Part shown: one piece after another, positions 52,790 through 61,798 of the stretch
Layout of the letters: each line of letters starts with the position of its first letter
How positions within the stretch are numbered: the stretch's first letter is position 1
Source of the DNA: JAGXTF01 sp044224315
GTDB lineage: Bacteria > Bacteroidota > Bacteroidia > NS11-12g > UBA955
Length of the DNA: 64,000 nt
NCBI GenBank assembly: GCA_044224315.1
Contig: JBGAKR010000003.1
Coordinates: 446,319 to 510,318, forward strand
Direction: 5' to 3'
Notes under the pieces: model-generated
What the model was told of the DNA's origin: nothing
Seen by the model: only the letters and a program-made list of their open reading frames with translations
The model's database searches: none
Position numbers and translations under genes: made by a program

Positions 52790-53923
52790 TTAATCCTGCA
52801 AACTAAATACATATGGCATTTGTACCCTAACCGGAATTGCTTTTCCGTTCAATTTTTCAGGGTCGAAGCGCTGCAATTTTTTCAACAGGCGCATACTTTC
52901 ACGTTCCATGCCATAACCAACTGGGATAATATTCTCCTGGGTTACATCCTCTATAAAACCATACGGGGTAACGGTAAACTCATAAATTACGATGCCCTGT
53001 TGTTTCCATTGTATGGCCAACTCGGGATAATCCTGGTTGAGGTTTACGTACTCGATATATTTTTCTAACCCGCCGGGGTATTTAGCCTCCAATAATCGGG
53101 GCGGACAATCATCACCCTCCCATTCGGCGCCGGCCAGGGGATGTATGCAATCGTTTTGTATGGGCTCTCCGTGGGCAAATTCATCCAAACGGGCAATTTT
53201 ACCGCTGGGAGTAAACATCATACACCGTCCATCCAGTTTGCCATCCCCGTCATATTTTTCGGCATTAAATAGGTTTCCGGCCTCGTAATACCAACTGTCT
53301 CTAACTTTTAAACCATGGCTGTACAAAGTTTTGCGCTGGGTTTTGCCGCTTTCATAAAAATCTACCGACAAACCATGCAGCGAATCATTGAGATAATTGC
53401 GGATGGCATGGATGCGGCCTGAGGTATCGTACAGCACACTTTCGCCCTGACGGATGTTGCCAACATAGGTATAGGTGCGCACATTGCCATTGCTGTAAAA
53501 CCGTTTGGCTTGCCCGGTCATTAAGCCCTGTATGTACTCAATTTCGGAATACAGCTGCCCCGATTCGTCGTAGAATTTCCAATGGCCCTCGGCCCAGGAA
53601 TTTTTGAGATATCCCTCCGATCTGAGCTCACCGCTGGGCCATAGTTTTTGAACAAAACAATTGCGCAAGTCATACCCCTGATTGGCAGGATATCGGCCTT
53701 TTTCAATTAATCCACGTGGTGTTTTAGAACGCGTTTCGAAATACACCGTATCGCCATAATCAAATACATCCACTACATAGGTGGCGTCTTTTTCTTTCGT
53801 AACATCCTTGTAATTCTGATCTACAAAAAGGATACGATGCCCCTTGCCTTGTGCATTTAATCTGCCGAAAATAAAAAATAGCAGAAACAGAGGTAATATT
53901 ACCTTTTGCCAGTACCCTCCCAT
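52790..53923 (-). CDS. Secreted MORN-repeat (YwqK-like) protein with TonB C-terminal-like domain
   Basis: A 377-aa exported protein. The signal peptide is 'VILPLFLLFFIFGRLNAQ'. Residues ~90-265 are MORN_2/YwqK-type repeats ('WPSGELRSEGYLKNSWAEGHWKFYDESGQLYSEIEYIQG', 'YSNGNVRTYTYVGNIRQGESVLYDTSGRI'). The C-terminal ~90 residues ('IVIYEFTVTPYGFIEDVTQENII', 'SMRLLKKLQRFDPEKLNGKAIPVRVQMPYVF') resemble a TonB C-terminal domain. The YwqK name comes from a Bacillus antitoxin, but in Bacteroidota these are surface or periplasmic scaffolds. The start at 53923 is set by the signal peptide; it heads a four-gene operon. Confidence 0.82.
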   Translation of the reverse strand: MGGYWQKVILPLFLLFFIFGRLNAQGKGHRILFVDQNYKDVTKEKDATYVVDVFDYGDTVYFETRSKTPRGLIEKGRYPANQGYDLRNCFVQKLWPSGELRSEGYLKNSWAEGHWKFYDESGQLYSEIEYIQGLMTGQAKRFYSNGNVRTYTYVGNIRQGESVLYDTSGRIHAIRNYLNDSLHGLSVDFYESGKTQRKTLYSHGLKVRDSWYYEAGNLFNAEKYDGDGKLDGRCMMFTPSGKIARLDEFAHGEPIQNDCIHPLAGAEWEGDDCPPRLLEAKYPGGLEKYIEYVNLNQDYPELAIQWKQQGIVIYEFTVTPYGFIEDVTQENIIPVGYGMERESMRLLKKLQRFDPEKLNGKAIPVRVQMPYVFSLQD

Positions 53924-54145
53924 CGAATGTTCAAAGTTAGTCAACCATATATTGAAATTGCAAATGCAATACCAAAATAATTTAATTCTAAAATAAGGTT
54001 TAAAATATTACATATCAATTATATATGTTTTTCTGGCAAAATATTATGGTAAAATTTTATACCAAACCTTCAAAAAAATTATGGCACAAAACGTGTAGAA
54101 ACTGGGCATGTACAATTCTGTTTTTACCCCTAAATTGCGGCCTGT

Positions 54146-55507
54146 ATGAATCCTAATGAATATATAGACGCCAACCGCGACCGGTTTCTGAACGAATTAT
54201 TCGACCTGTTGCGCATACCCAGTATCAGTGCCGACTCGGCTTTTGCAGGAGATGTGCAGCGCTGTGCCGAATCAGTAGCCGCACATTTGCGCGCTGCCGG
54301 TGCCGAAAATGTATCGATAGAACCCACCGCCGGCCACCCCATTGTGTACGGCGAAAAAATATTTGACCCCAGCTTGCCTACCGTGCTCATTTACGGGCAC
54401 TATGATGTACAACCCAGCGCCCCAGATGAATTGTGGACCACGCCTGCATTTGAGCCCACCGTGCGCGATGGCAAAATATATGCACGCGGATCGGCCGATG
54501 ATAAAGGCCAGTTTTTTATGCACGTAAAAGCATTCGAAACTATGATGCAAACCGGCACCCTTACCTGCAATGTGAAATTTATGATTGAGGGCGAAGAAGA
54601 AGTAGGCAGCAGCAACCTGGGCCCGTTTTGTCGCAATAACCGCGAAAAACTAGCCGCCGATGTAATCCTTATCAGCGATACCAGCATGATTGCCAACGAT
54701 ATCCCCAGTATAGATGTGGGATTGCGAGGGCTAAGCTATGTAGAGGTAGAAGTTACTGGTCCCAACCGCGATTTGCACAGCGGAGTGTATGGAGGCGCCG
54801 TGGCAAACCCCATAAATGTATTGTGCAGCATGATTGCCCAAACACACGATGCAAACCGCCACATTACCATCCCCGGATTTTATGATGATGTGCTGGAAAC
54901 CAGCGCTGAGGATCGTGCTGCTATGGCGCAGATTCCGTTTGACGAAAATGAATATATGCAGGATTTAGGGGTAAATGCCCTGATGGGTGAAGCCGGATTC
55001 AGCACCATAGAACGCACCGGAATCCGCCCTACTTTTGAACTCAATGGCATTTGGGGCGGCTATACCGGCGAGGGCTCTAAAACCGTATTGCCTTCTAAAG
55101 CCTATGCCAAAATTTCAATGCGCCTGGTGCCCAACCAAAGCAGCGAAAAAATTACCCAACTGTTTCAAAGTTATTTCGAATCCATTGCCCCTAAAAGTGT
55201 TACAGTAAAAGTAACCCCACACCATGGCGGCGAACCTGTACTTACCCCCACCGATAGCAAAGCCTACCGTGCAGCTGCAGCTGCCATGCGTGATACTTTT
55301 GGCAAAGACCCCATTCCAACCCGCGGGGGAGGCAGCATTCCCATTGTAGCCCTGTTTGAACAAGAACTTAAAACCAAGGTGGTATTAATGGGCTTTGGCC
55401 TGGATAGCGATGCCCTGCACTCGCCCAATGAGCATTACGGTATTTTTAACTACTTTAAAGGAATCGAAACCATTCCCCGCTTTTTCCACCACTTTGCAGC
55501 CAAATAA
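54146..55507 (+). CDS. M20 family dipeptidase
   Basis: A 453-aa cytosolic metallopeptidase of the M20/ArgE/CNDP group that cleaves dipeptides. The metal motif 'IYGHYDVQPSAPDELWTTPAFEP' gives His85 and Asp87, 'ARGSADDKGQFFMHVKAFE' the bridging Asp, 'MIEGEEEVGSSN' the catalytic Glu pair, and 'HSPNEHYGIFNYFKGIE' the final His ligand. The lid domain 'SYVEVEVTGPNRDLHSGVYGG' is intact. It lies 17 bp upstream of the RelA/SpoT gene, likely co-transcribed. Confidence 0.95.
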   Translation: MNPNEYIDANRDRFLNELFDLLRIPSISADSAFAGDVQRCAESVAAHLRAAGAENVSIEPTAGHPIVYGEKIFDPSLPTVLIYGHYDVQPSAPDELWTTPAFEPTVRDGKIYARGSADDKGQFFMHVKAFETMMQTGTLTCNVKFMIEGEEEVGSSNLGPFCRNNREKLAADVILISDTSMIANDIPSIDVGLRGLSYVEVEVTGPNRDLHSGVYGGAVANPINVLCSMIAQTHDANRHITIPGFYDDVLETSAEDRAAMAQIPFDENEYMQDLGVNALMGEAGFSTIERTGIRPTFELNGIWGGYTGEGSKTVLPSKAYAKISMRLVPNQSSEKITQLFQSYFESIAPKSVTVKVTPHHGGEPVLTPTDSKAYRAAAAAMRDTFGKDPIPTRGGGSIPIVALFEQELKTKVVLMGFGLDSDALHSPNEHYGIFNYFKGIETIPRFFHHFAAK

Positions 55508-55524
55508 ACTGCTAATAAACTTAT

Positions 55525-57759
55525 ATGGCCTTACTTGAGGGAGAAGCTTACGCCAAATACCGCGCCGAACTGCTGAAACAGTACCGGCATTTGCTGCGTT
55601 CCCTGGGCAAGGATTTACCCCGAGAAAGGGTAAATCTTGTCAGAGACGCCTTCGACCTGGCTGCAAGGGCGCATGAAGGTACCATACGTAAAAGCGGCGA
55701 ACCCTATATCTTTCATCCATTGGCAGTTGCCCAGATTGCGGTGGGTGAACTTGGACTGGGTGCTACCTCGGCCATTTGCGCACTGCTGCATGATGTGGTG
55801 GAAGATACCGAGGTCACCCTGGATGATATAGAAGAAAGTTTCGGGCCTAAAATCGCGTCTATCATCGATGGGCTTACCAAAATATCTACAGTATTTGATA
55901 CAGTAGATAAAGACAGCAGTATACAGGCCGAAAATTTTAAGAAAATGCTGCTTACCCTGGGAGAAGACCTCAGGGTAATATTAATAAAGCTGTGCGACCG
56001 CTTGCACAATATGCGCACCTTGGGCTCGGTATCGGAAAAAACAAGGCTTAAAATTGCTTCCGAAACCCTGTACATATACGCCCCATTGGCACACAGACTG
56101 GGTTTAAATGCGGTAAAAACCGAGATGGAAGATCTGTCTCTTAAGTTTACTGAACCTGCCCTGTTCCGCGAGATTTCGGGCAAAATTGCAGAATCGAAAA
56201 ACGCCCGACAGCGCTATATCCGCGAGTTTATTGAACCAATCAGCAAAGAACTGGAGAACTCCGGACTTAAAGTTACTGAAATCAAGGGCAGACCCAAAAG
56301 CATTTACAGCATTGCCCAAAAAATGAAAAAGCAAAACATCCCTTTCGAACAAGTGTTTGATGTATTTGCAGTAAGGGTAATTGTAGACTCGCCGTATGTG
56401 CTGGAAAAAGCCGATTGCTGGAAAGTGTATTCCATCATTTCGGATAAATACCGTTCGCATACCAACCGATTGCGCGATTGGCTGAGCCATCCAAAAAGCA
56501 ATGGGTACGAGGCATTGCATACCACAGTACTAGGTCCGAAAGGGCGCTGGGTGGAGGTACAAATACGCAGTAAACGAATGGAAGATGTGGCCGAACGCGG
56601 ATTGGCCGCCCATTGGAAATACAAACAGGGCAGCCAGGATGTAACACCCCAGGATGCTGCTTTTGAAAACTGGCTGAGTTTGGTAAAAGAAACTTTGGAA
56701 AACAAAGACCTTTCAGCCCTGGATCTGGTAAGTGAATTTAAGCTGAGTGTGCTGGGCGAAGAGATTTACATTTTTACCCCCAAAGGTGATGTAAAAAACC
56801 TGCCCGCCGGCGCTACTGCACTCGATTTTGCCTTTGCCATACACAGTGAGGTGGGTAAATGCACCATAGGCGCTAAGGTGAACAACAAACTGGTGCCCAT
56901 AAACAATGTGCTCAAAAATGGGGATATTGTAGAAATACTTACCACCCAAAAACCGCGCGTAAACCCCGATTGGTTAAACATAGTTAAAACCGGCCGTGCG
57001 CGCAGCAAAATCAGGGAGCACCTTAAAAACGAAAAAACCAAGCAGGCCTCCATGGGCAAAGAAACCATGGAACGCAAATTCCGCAGCCAGGGGATTAAAT
57101 TCATTGAACCCAATATTCAAAAGGTGGTTAAATTTTTTAATTTCCAAACCCCTAATGAGTTGTTTCATGCGGTAGCCTTGGGTGAGATAAAATCGGATAA
57201 AATTAAGCTGAATGATATCATAAACGGAGTTGTGAAAACTACGGTAAATGATAAAAAAACCAGCGAGCCTGAGAAAAAGAAAACCAAATCGGGCAAAGAC
57301 AAAAACAGTTTGATTGTAATCGGGGATGATTTTGAAATGGACTACGCACTGGCGAAGTGCTGCAACCCGCTACCCGGCGATCCGATTTTTGGATTTGTAA
57401 CCATTTCAGAGGGCGTAAAAATACACCGTACCAATTGCCCCAATGCCACCCGACTGATGAGCCAGTATGGCTACCGCATTATCCCTACGCAATGGAGATC
57501 GGCGGGATATAACAAACCCTTTGATGTAAAACTCAGTGTTAACGGAATAGATGATGTGGGAATTGTAAGCCGCATTACCGATGTAATCTCCAAAGACATG
57601 GAGGTAAATATGCGCAGCATTAATATTCAGGCAAAAGACGATGGCACATTTGAAGGCCGCCTGGAGGTGATGTTGTTAAACGTAGAACACCTGGAAGAGC
57701 TGATGGAAAAATTGAGGGAAACGCATCAGTATATTGAAGTGAAAAGGGATGATGACTAG
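55525..57759 (+). CDS. Bifunctional (p)ppGpp synthetase/hydrolase (RelA/SpoT, Rsh)
   Basis: A 744-aa long Rsh enzyme that makes and degrades (p)ppGpp in the stringent response. The order is an HD hydrolase with 'AICALLHDVVEDTEVTLDDI' (His89-Asp90) and 'LCDRLHNMRTL'; a synthetase with 'GRPKSIYSIAQKM', 'NGYEALHTTVLGPKGRWVEVQIRSKRMEDVAERGLAAHWKYK'; TGS ('IYIFTPKGDVKNLPAGATALDFAFAIHSEVG'); a zinc-finger-like region ('YALAKCCNPLPGDPI', 'RTNCPNA'); and C-terminal ACT. The loop 'RLRD' corresponds to the basic RxKD-type motif of bifunctional enzymes rather than the acidic ExDD of synthetase-only RelA. It is the likely sole long Rsh of the cell. Confidence 0.96.
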   Translation: MALLEGEAYAKYRAELLKQYRHLLRSLGKDLPRERVNLVRDAFDLAARAHEGTIRKSGEPYIFHPLAVAQIAVGELGLGATSAICALLHDVVEDTEVTLDDIEESFGPKIASIIDGLTKISTVFDTVDKDSSIQAENFKKMLLTLGEDLRVILIKLCDRLHNMRTLGSVSEKTRLKIASETLYIYAPLAHRLGLNAVKTEMEDLSLKFTEPALFREISGKIAESKNARQRYIREFIEPISKELENSGLKVTEIKGRPKSIYSIAQKMKKQNIPFEQVFDVFAVRVIVDSPYVLEKADCWKVYSIISDKYRSHTNRLRDWLSHPKSNGYEALHTTVLGPKGRWVEVQIRSKRMEDVAERGLAAHWKYKQGSQDVTPQDAAFENWLSLVKETLENKDLSALDLVSEFKLSVLGEEIYIFTPKGDVKNLPAGATALDFAFAIHSEVGKCTIGAKVNNKLVPINNVLKNGDIVEILTTQKPRVNPDWLNIVKTGRARSKIREHLKNEKTKQASMGKETMERKFRSQGIKFIEPNIQKVVKFFNFQTPNELFHAVALGEIKSDKIKLNDIINGVVKTTVNDKKTSEPEKKKTKSGKDKNSLIVIGDDFEMDYALAKCCNPLPGDPIFGFVTISEGVKIHRTNCPNATRLMSQYGYRIIPTQWRSAGYNKPFDVKLSVNGIDDVGIVSRITDVISKDMEVNMRSINIQAKDDGTFEGRLEVMLLNVEHLEELMEKLRETHQYIEVKRDDD

Positions 57760-57765
57760 AGAGGG

Positions 57766-58440
57766 AGCAGGGTGCAGGGAGCAGCCGGTTTTAATTGTGA
57801 ATTACGATCCGCCCACCTTTGGTGTGGCGGAGTGAATTGTGAATTGTGAATTTAACAGCCGATGTTTAATGCTTGCCCGACCAATAAGGGCGGGATTAGT
57901 GATTAATGCTTGCCCGACTGCTTTTGAGGCGGGTTTAATGAAGTTTGTTGCACTTTTGATGCAGCATTTACCCAAAATAAGCGGATATAAATTGCACTTT
58001 ACACCTCCCACTGGAAATGCGGCGGATTGCACTCCTCTGTTTCATCCCTACGGGATTTTATTTATTGGAATTTATATTCTATCAAATATTTCGTCCCTAT
58101 AGGACTTATAAATTGTACTAGATAATATTGATGGAATTTGGTACACACAAAACCAAATTGTAATTCATGTAGACCAAACGTGGCTGTTCCAGTTTACATT
58201 TTACATTTTACATTTTGCATTCTGCACTTTGCACCCCCTGTTTCATCCCTATGGGATTTTATTTATTGGAATTTATTTTCTATCAAATATTTCGTCCCTA
58301 CAGGACTTATAAATTGTACAAAATAATATTGCGGGAATTTGGTACACACAAAACCAAATTGTCATTCATGTCGATCAAACCTGGCTGTTCAATTTTGCAT
58401 TCTACATTTTGCGCTTTGCGCTTTGCACCCCCCGCCCCCT
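57766..58440. repeat. Repeat-filled spacer with two 201-bp-spaced copies of a palindrome-pair element
   Basis: 640 bp without a gene. Left part: GGGAGCAGGGTGCAGGGAGC, hairpin CCGCCCACC..GGTGTGGCGG and GTGAATTGTGAATTGTG. Then two copies of a ~150-bp element (58040-58190 and 58241-58391), each with CATCCCTAYGGGAT and, 49 bp on, CGTCCCTAYAGGAC, followed by GGTACACACAAAACCAAATT. Each copy is followed by TTTACATTTTACATT / TTTGCATTCTGCACTTTGCA low-complexity sequence. The right end reaches into the 3' end of the next gene. Confidence 0.88.
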
Positions 58441-59166
58441 GTTACAGCCTCTCCACGCTTTGATTAATGCGGTTCCTAAATAATCATCCTGCAATGGAAA
58501 ATCGGTATCGTAAAAAAACAGATTTAAATTAAAATAATTTTTCGTAATTGTAAATGTATCATTCAAATTCCAGGTAATGGCACCATCCGTAGCTGCATTA
58601 TAATCTACTTTGGCACCGGTAGATTTTCCAAAATTATCCATGATCAGATACACATCCGGGTATCCGCCTCCTTCATTGGCATCCTTTGCATATTGCTTGG
58701 TGAATTTTATTTTCTTAATCCACAAACGAACAGTATCTATTCCATAAATCGTGGCCCCTGTTTTTACCACTGATGGCGGACAATCGCAATTAAACAATCC
58801 GTTTGTATTTAAACCCTTGCAATTCACCATTTCAGATTTCAGGGTATTAGCCCCCGCTTTTAATCCGGTAATCAAATCCAGGTTGCAGTAGCCACCATTG
58901 ATTGTGGTATTTAGTCCCTTATTTAGGTAATTGCCCTGCCCGTTGATTACAAATTTGCCTCTGATGCTGGCATTTATCGGATAATAATTGGCCGGCAATC
59001 CCACATATTTTGTCCCCGCTGTATAGTATTCGCCAAAATTCAGGAAAGACGAATCGGTGCTGTAAACTTTGCATACACCGGGGTTTTCTTTCTTCTTTTT
59101 ACAGGCGTTTATGCTTATTGTAAGGGATAGTGCTAGGGCTAAGGCAATGGTTAGCAGGTATTTCAT
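58402..59166 (-). CDS. Hypothetical lipoprotein with repeat-derived C-terminus
   Basis: A 254-aa lipoprotein (type II signal, Cys22 in 'SINAC' followed by a Lys run 'KKKKE'). The mature part is beta-rich with conserved-looking Cys ('NGGYCNLDL', 'VNCKGLN', 'NCDCPPS') and resembles small ligand-binding envelope proteins ('YPDVYLIMDNFGKSTGAKVDYNAATDGAITWNLNDTFTI'), a pattern seen in Bacteroidota, but no family is named. The final ~16 residues (RGCNRGRGVQSAKRKM) are encoded by the CTTTGCACCCCCCGCC repeat, so the natural end was probably near 'LGTALIKAW'. Envelope role unknown. Confidence 0.75.
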   Translation of the reverse strand: MKYLLTIALALALSLTISINACKKKKENPGVCKVYSTDSSFLNFGEYYTAGTKYVGLPANYYPINASIRGKFVINGQGNYLNKGLNTTINGGYCNLDLITGLKAGANTLKSEMVNCKGLNTNGLFNCDCPPSVVKTGATIYGIDTVRLWIKKIKFTKQYAKDANEGGGYPDVYLIMDNFGKSTGAKVDYNAATDGAITWNLNDTFTITKNYFNLNLFFYDTDFPLQDDYLGTALIKAWRGCNRGRGVQSAKRKM

Positions 59167-59347
59167 GGGGTAAATATAGTGGATTACCAGAAAAGATATC
59201 CGCCCACCCTATAAAATGTGGCGGTGGTTGACTGGTAGATTGTTTGACCACCAGTATCTTTGGGTTTTATGGGGTAGATAATCAACTTAAGCATGGCTGA
59301 GGTATTTTCATTCTTTAGGACAAATGGCTTTGAGATTACAAGCAATG

Positions 59348-59803
59348 TTAAATGTCATTCCAACAATTTGGGTACTGTTTATGAATTTCTGAATACTTCT
59401 TAACCCTTTCGATTAATTTCTTCCTACTTTTACCTGCTGGCAAGGTTTTCGACCAGGATATAATAATATATTCATACCCCCCTGAAAGGATTTTTTCCTC
59501 TTCTGTCAGTTCGATAAGAATATTTGCTACACCATTATTTTTGGAATAATATTCTCTTCCCCACTTTTCAAAATAATCCTTTTTGCTAATAACTGTATTG
59601 CCAAAGTTACCGTATGCGAAAGCAAACTTTTTATTTGCGAGTTCTATTGATTTTAGTGTATCAATGCTTTCTTTAAAATATTCTATCTCCCATTTAGACA
59701 ATGCGCTTTTATTGTCAAGTCCGCAACTATCCATATTTATAGCTTGTCCCCTCACAACAATGGTAAGAGTGAGTGAGATAAGAATAAGTAAACAATGTCT
59801 CAT
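59348..59803 (-). CDS. Hypothetical secreted protein
   Basis: A 151-aa protein with a signal peptide ('CLLILISLTLTIVVRGQ'). The mature part is helix-rich and charged ('WEIEYFKESIDTLKSIELANKKFAFAYGNFGNT', 'GREYYSKNNGVANILIELTEEEKILSGGYEYIIISWSK'), with two Cys that may form a disulfide. No known family. It is a lone gene in the accessory region, with AT-rich spacers of about 180 and 160 bp on either side in which no other gene is seen. Confidence 0.65.
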   Translation of the reverse strand: MRHCLLILISLTLTIVVRGQAINMDSCGLDNKSALSKWEIEYFKESIDTLKSIELANKKFAFAYGNFGNTVISKKDYFEKWGREYYSKNNGVANILIELTEEEKILSGGYEYIIISWSKTLPAGKSRKKLIERVKKYSEIHKQYPNCWNDI

Positions 59804-59960
59804 CTTAATAGATATACAGCTTTAAAAGTGGGATTTAGGGGACATACTATTGCCAGAAGCAGATTTTCTTAAAACAAAATTAAATTTAAAATCCGCCCGG
59901 AGCCAAGACAACCCGCAAAAAAGCAAGGTCCATCCCGGGGGTAGGTGCCCTTTGCAAATA

Positions 59961-60818
59961 TTATTTTTTATTCACCAATTTACTCTGCCTGCGATTCTCT
60001 TCATAAATATCCCGCGCATAGGCGTATTTTCTAACTATCATTTTCCGAAATACATAAAATTCTATCAATTGATCATTGACAATAAAGCCGTGGGTATTGT
60101 CGTTTTTGGAGTTGCTTATTTTTGATGTCAATATTTTGAAGCAATCTAAAATGGCCATTGAATCATATGCGGCAAATGTGTGGGCCCCTTTCACAACGCG
60201 CAAAAAGGTATTTGTATTGTATTTCTTTTGCTTAGCATACTCTGTTAACAAAAATTCATAGGGAATAACTTTATCCTGAAATGTAGAGTAAAAGATAATT
60301 TTCTTGTCAGTAACATTTTTATAATCCACTTTTTTGTTGAAATTCTGGTGTTGCGGATAACCGTTAAAAACCATGAGTCCGGTAAAGTAGTCTTTGTTGT
60401 CATAGAACATTTTATATGCCCCTGTGCCGCCATCAGAAAATCCAGAAACATACTTGTTTGAGTACTTTTTTGTGGTTCGCAGATAGGAGGATATTTTTTC
60501 AAAGCAGTAATCATGTTTATTTAACCAATTCAAACTGTCGTTCTTTATGGGTATTAACAAATCAAATCCACTTCTCAATGCATTGTTAATGAAAAATTTA
60601 TTATCTTCCAACAAGTAGTTCAGTGTTGGTATTTTAGATGTGTCTTGAAAATAGGGATTATTAACGCCACCATGCAAAAAGATTAAGATATTTTGATTTG
60701 TGTCAACCGTTAAATGATAAAATTTATTTCCTTTATAATCTACTGTATGCTCGCTAACATTTTGGCCATGCGATGCATGATAGAGGAGCAACAGGGGAAT
60801 TGCTATTAAATATTTCAT
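59961..60818 (-). CDS. Secreted alpha/beta hydrolase-fold protein
   Basis: A 285-aa exported protein: signal peptide ending 'YHASHGQ', then an alpha/beta-hydrolase core. Catalytic residues by eye are Ser128 in 'GFSDGGTGAY', Asp182 in 'STFQDKVIP' and His213 in 'KGAHTF', with the oxyanion strand 'ILIFLHGGVNNP' (HGG). It resembles feruloyl-esterase/Ple-type carbohydrate esterases or peptidase-like hydrolases in Bacteroidota, substrate unknown. The C-terminal ~45 residues after 'FKILTSKIS' extend past the core. The start at 60818 is set by the signal peptide. It lies at the left edge of the cassette-like array. Confidence 0.82.
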   Translation of the reverse strand: MKYLIAIPLLLLYHASHGQNVSEHTVDYKGNKFYHLTVDTNQNILIFLHGGVNNPYFQDTSKIPTLNYLLEDNKFFINNALRSGFDLLIPIKNDSLNWLNKHDYCFEKISSYLRTTKKYSNKYVSGFSDGGTGAYKMFYDNKDYFTGLMVFNGYPQHQNFNKKVDYKNVTDKKIIFYSTFQDKVIPYEFLLTEYAKQKKYNTNTFLRVVKGAHTFAAYDSMAILDCFKILTSKISNSKNDNTHGFIVNDQLIEFYVFRKMIVRKYAYARDIYEENRRQSKLVNKK

Positions 60819-61004
60819 GGGGTTAAATTGTTTTTGGGGGTTAAAAGACCTTGGTTTTGAAGTTTGGCAAAAATGTAATACTCCACGCGAAGATAATAAT
60901 GCTTTCAAATATAGCAACCAGCTTCCCACAAAGCAATTCGCTCAGCATGAAAAAAAGGTTAACCGCATCTGCGAATGTAATATTGTCTGCCTGTGCAATT
61001 GGCC

Positions 61005-61016
61005 GCTGTTAGTGGC
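61005..61016 (-). other. attC-like half site D (outer box only)
   Basis: GCTGTTAGTGGC reads GCCACTAACAGC on the minus strand. It encodes the last His and stop (CAC TAA) of the DUF6933 gene and continues AGCGGC, just as site A continues AGCGGT. The opposite arm of the palindrome was not found in 60819-61000, so it is a half or decayed site. Confidence 0.45.
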
Positions 61017-61536
61017 TGGTGTTTAAGAGGTTCCGCATGTCCTGTATGGGGCGTCCGTAGGGTGATGATTTAGTTCGTCCAGCACCAGTCAAACTGTCGT
61101 TGATGGATGAATTATATTCAATTAAATTTTTGGCTAACCAATATGGATGTTCCTTTCGGACTTCAAACTGAAAAATGAAGTCATTAATAGTACCAATAGT
61201 TTTCTTGTCATTGTTAGTCCGAGCAAAATACAATGGCGAATACTTTTGAATGGTAATTAAAACTTCTTCAGGTCCAATTACTTGGTCGTATTGAAGTTGC
61301 TCTGTCAGTCGATTAAAGAAAAGAGTGCTAAAGTCCTTGAAGTCCGCCTTTTTGATGTCGGTCAGAAAAACAGAATAATACGATTTATTATTTACAAGGA
61401 TTATATTTTTTCGTCCGCCATAAAAAAAGAGATGCGCATTCCAGTCGCCGTACACGTTTGATGTGTCATCTGCCGATGTGAAATATTTTGGTCCTAAGAA
61501 GTCCTTGAGTTTATGTGAGCAAAATATTTTAGTCAT
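61009..61536 (-). CDS. DUF6933-like protein
   Basis: A 175-aa cytosolic protein. The N-terminus 'MTKIFCSHKLKDFLG' and the body 'YGDWNAHLFFYGGRKNIILVNNKSYYSVFLTDIKKADFKDFSTLFFNRLTEQL' match my memory of DUF6933, whose members bear a plasmid-borne-looking, widely dispersed distribution; no function is known. The last four residues NTSH and the stop are encoded in the outer box of site D. The start lies 20 bp after the stop of a 30-aa frame, also ended inside such a box. It reads as a one-gene cassette. Confidence 0.7.
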   Translation of the reverse strand: MTKIFCSHKLKDFLGPKYFTSADDTSNVYGDWNAHLFFYGGRKNIILVNNKSYYSVFLTDIKKADFKDFSTLFFNRLTEQLQYDQVIGPEEVLITIQKYSPLYFARTNNDKKTIGTINDFIFQFEVRKEHPYWLAKNLIEYNSSINDSLTGAGRTKSSPYGRPIQDMRNLLNTSH

Positions 61537-61555
61537 AGTGTTCTTGATCTTGCCG

Positions 61556-61648
61556 TTAGAGGCAGTTTGTCCAAAAACTATCCAAATTTACAGTAATATT
61601 TGTATTCCTATCTGAATAAAACAGAAATATGTAAATCTCATCGACCAT
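61556..61648 (-). CDS. Possible 30-aa cassette remnant
   Basis: A 30-codon frame (MVDEIYIFLFYSDRN.., ending 'DSFWTNCL') starts after the inner end of site C and stops with TAA inside CTCTAACGGC, a sequence like the outer box of the other sites. It may be a mini-gene cassette or the tail of a lost gene. Coding is unproven. Confidence 0.3.
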   Translation of the reverse strand: MVDEIYIFLFYSDRNTNITVNLDSFWTNCL

Positions 61649-61663
61649 ATTTGAGTTTTTAGA

Positions 61664-61798
61664 TGGTCTGACGGTTTGGCGCTTGGCGAGGGTGGCGATT
61701 TTTACCACAAATGTTGATGCGGAGCACAAATGTTGAGCCCTGTTCAAATGTGTCATAGAAGCACGTCAGCCCCCATAACGCAAAACCGTTGTTATGGG
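61664..61798 (-). repeat. attC-like site C
   Basis: A 135-bp imperfect palindrome between the CPBP and DUF6933 genes. On the minus strand it opens with GCCCATAACAACGGTTTTGC, where CCA TAA are the last codon and stop of the CPBP gene, and closes with CGCCAAACCGTCAGACC. It shares GGTGGCGATTTTTA and CACAAA in the same order with site A. An additional hairpin CCATAACG ... CGTTGTTATGG lies at the outer end. Confidence 0.65.

Noticed and set aside
52790..53923. Toxin-antitoxin locus suggested by YwqK-like repeats
   Set aside because: The protein has a signal peptide and a TonB C-terminal-like domain, and no toxin gene is adjacent; the repeats here are a structural scaffold.
54146..57759. Stringent-response toxin or small alarmone synthetase
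   Set aside because: The enzyme is a full-length Rsh with HD, synthetase, TGS and ACT regions, an ordinary housekeeping gene.
57802..58463. Several short frames in the 57.8-58.4 kb spacer
   Set aside because: All lie in repeated low-complexity DNA and share translations of the repeat (HFTFCILHFAPP..).
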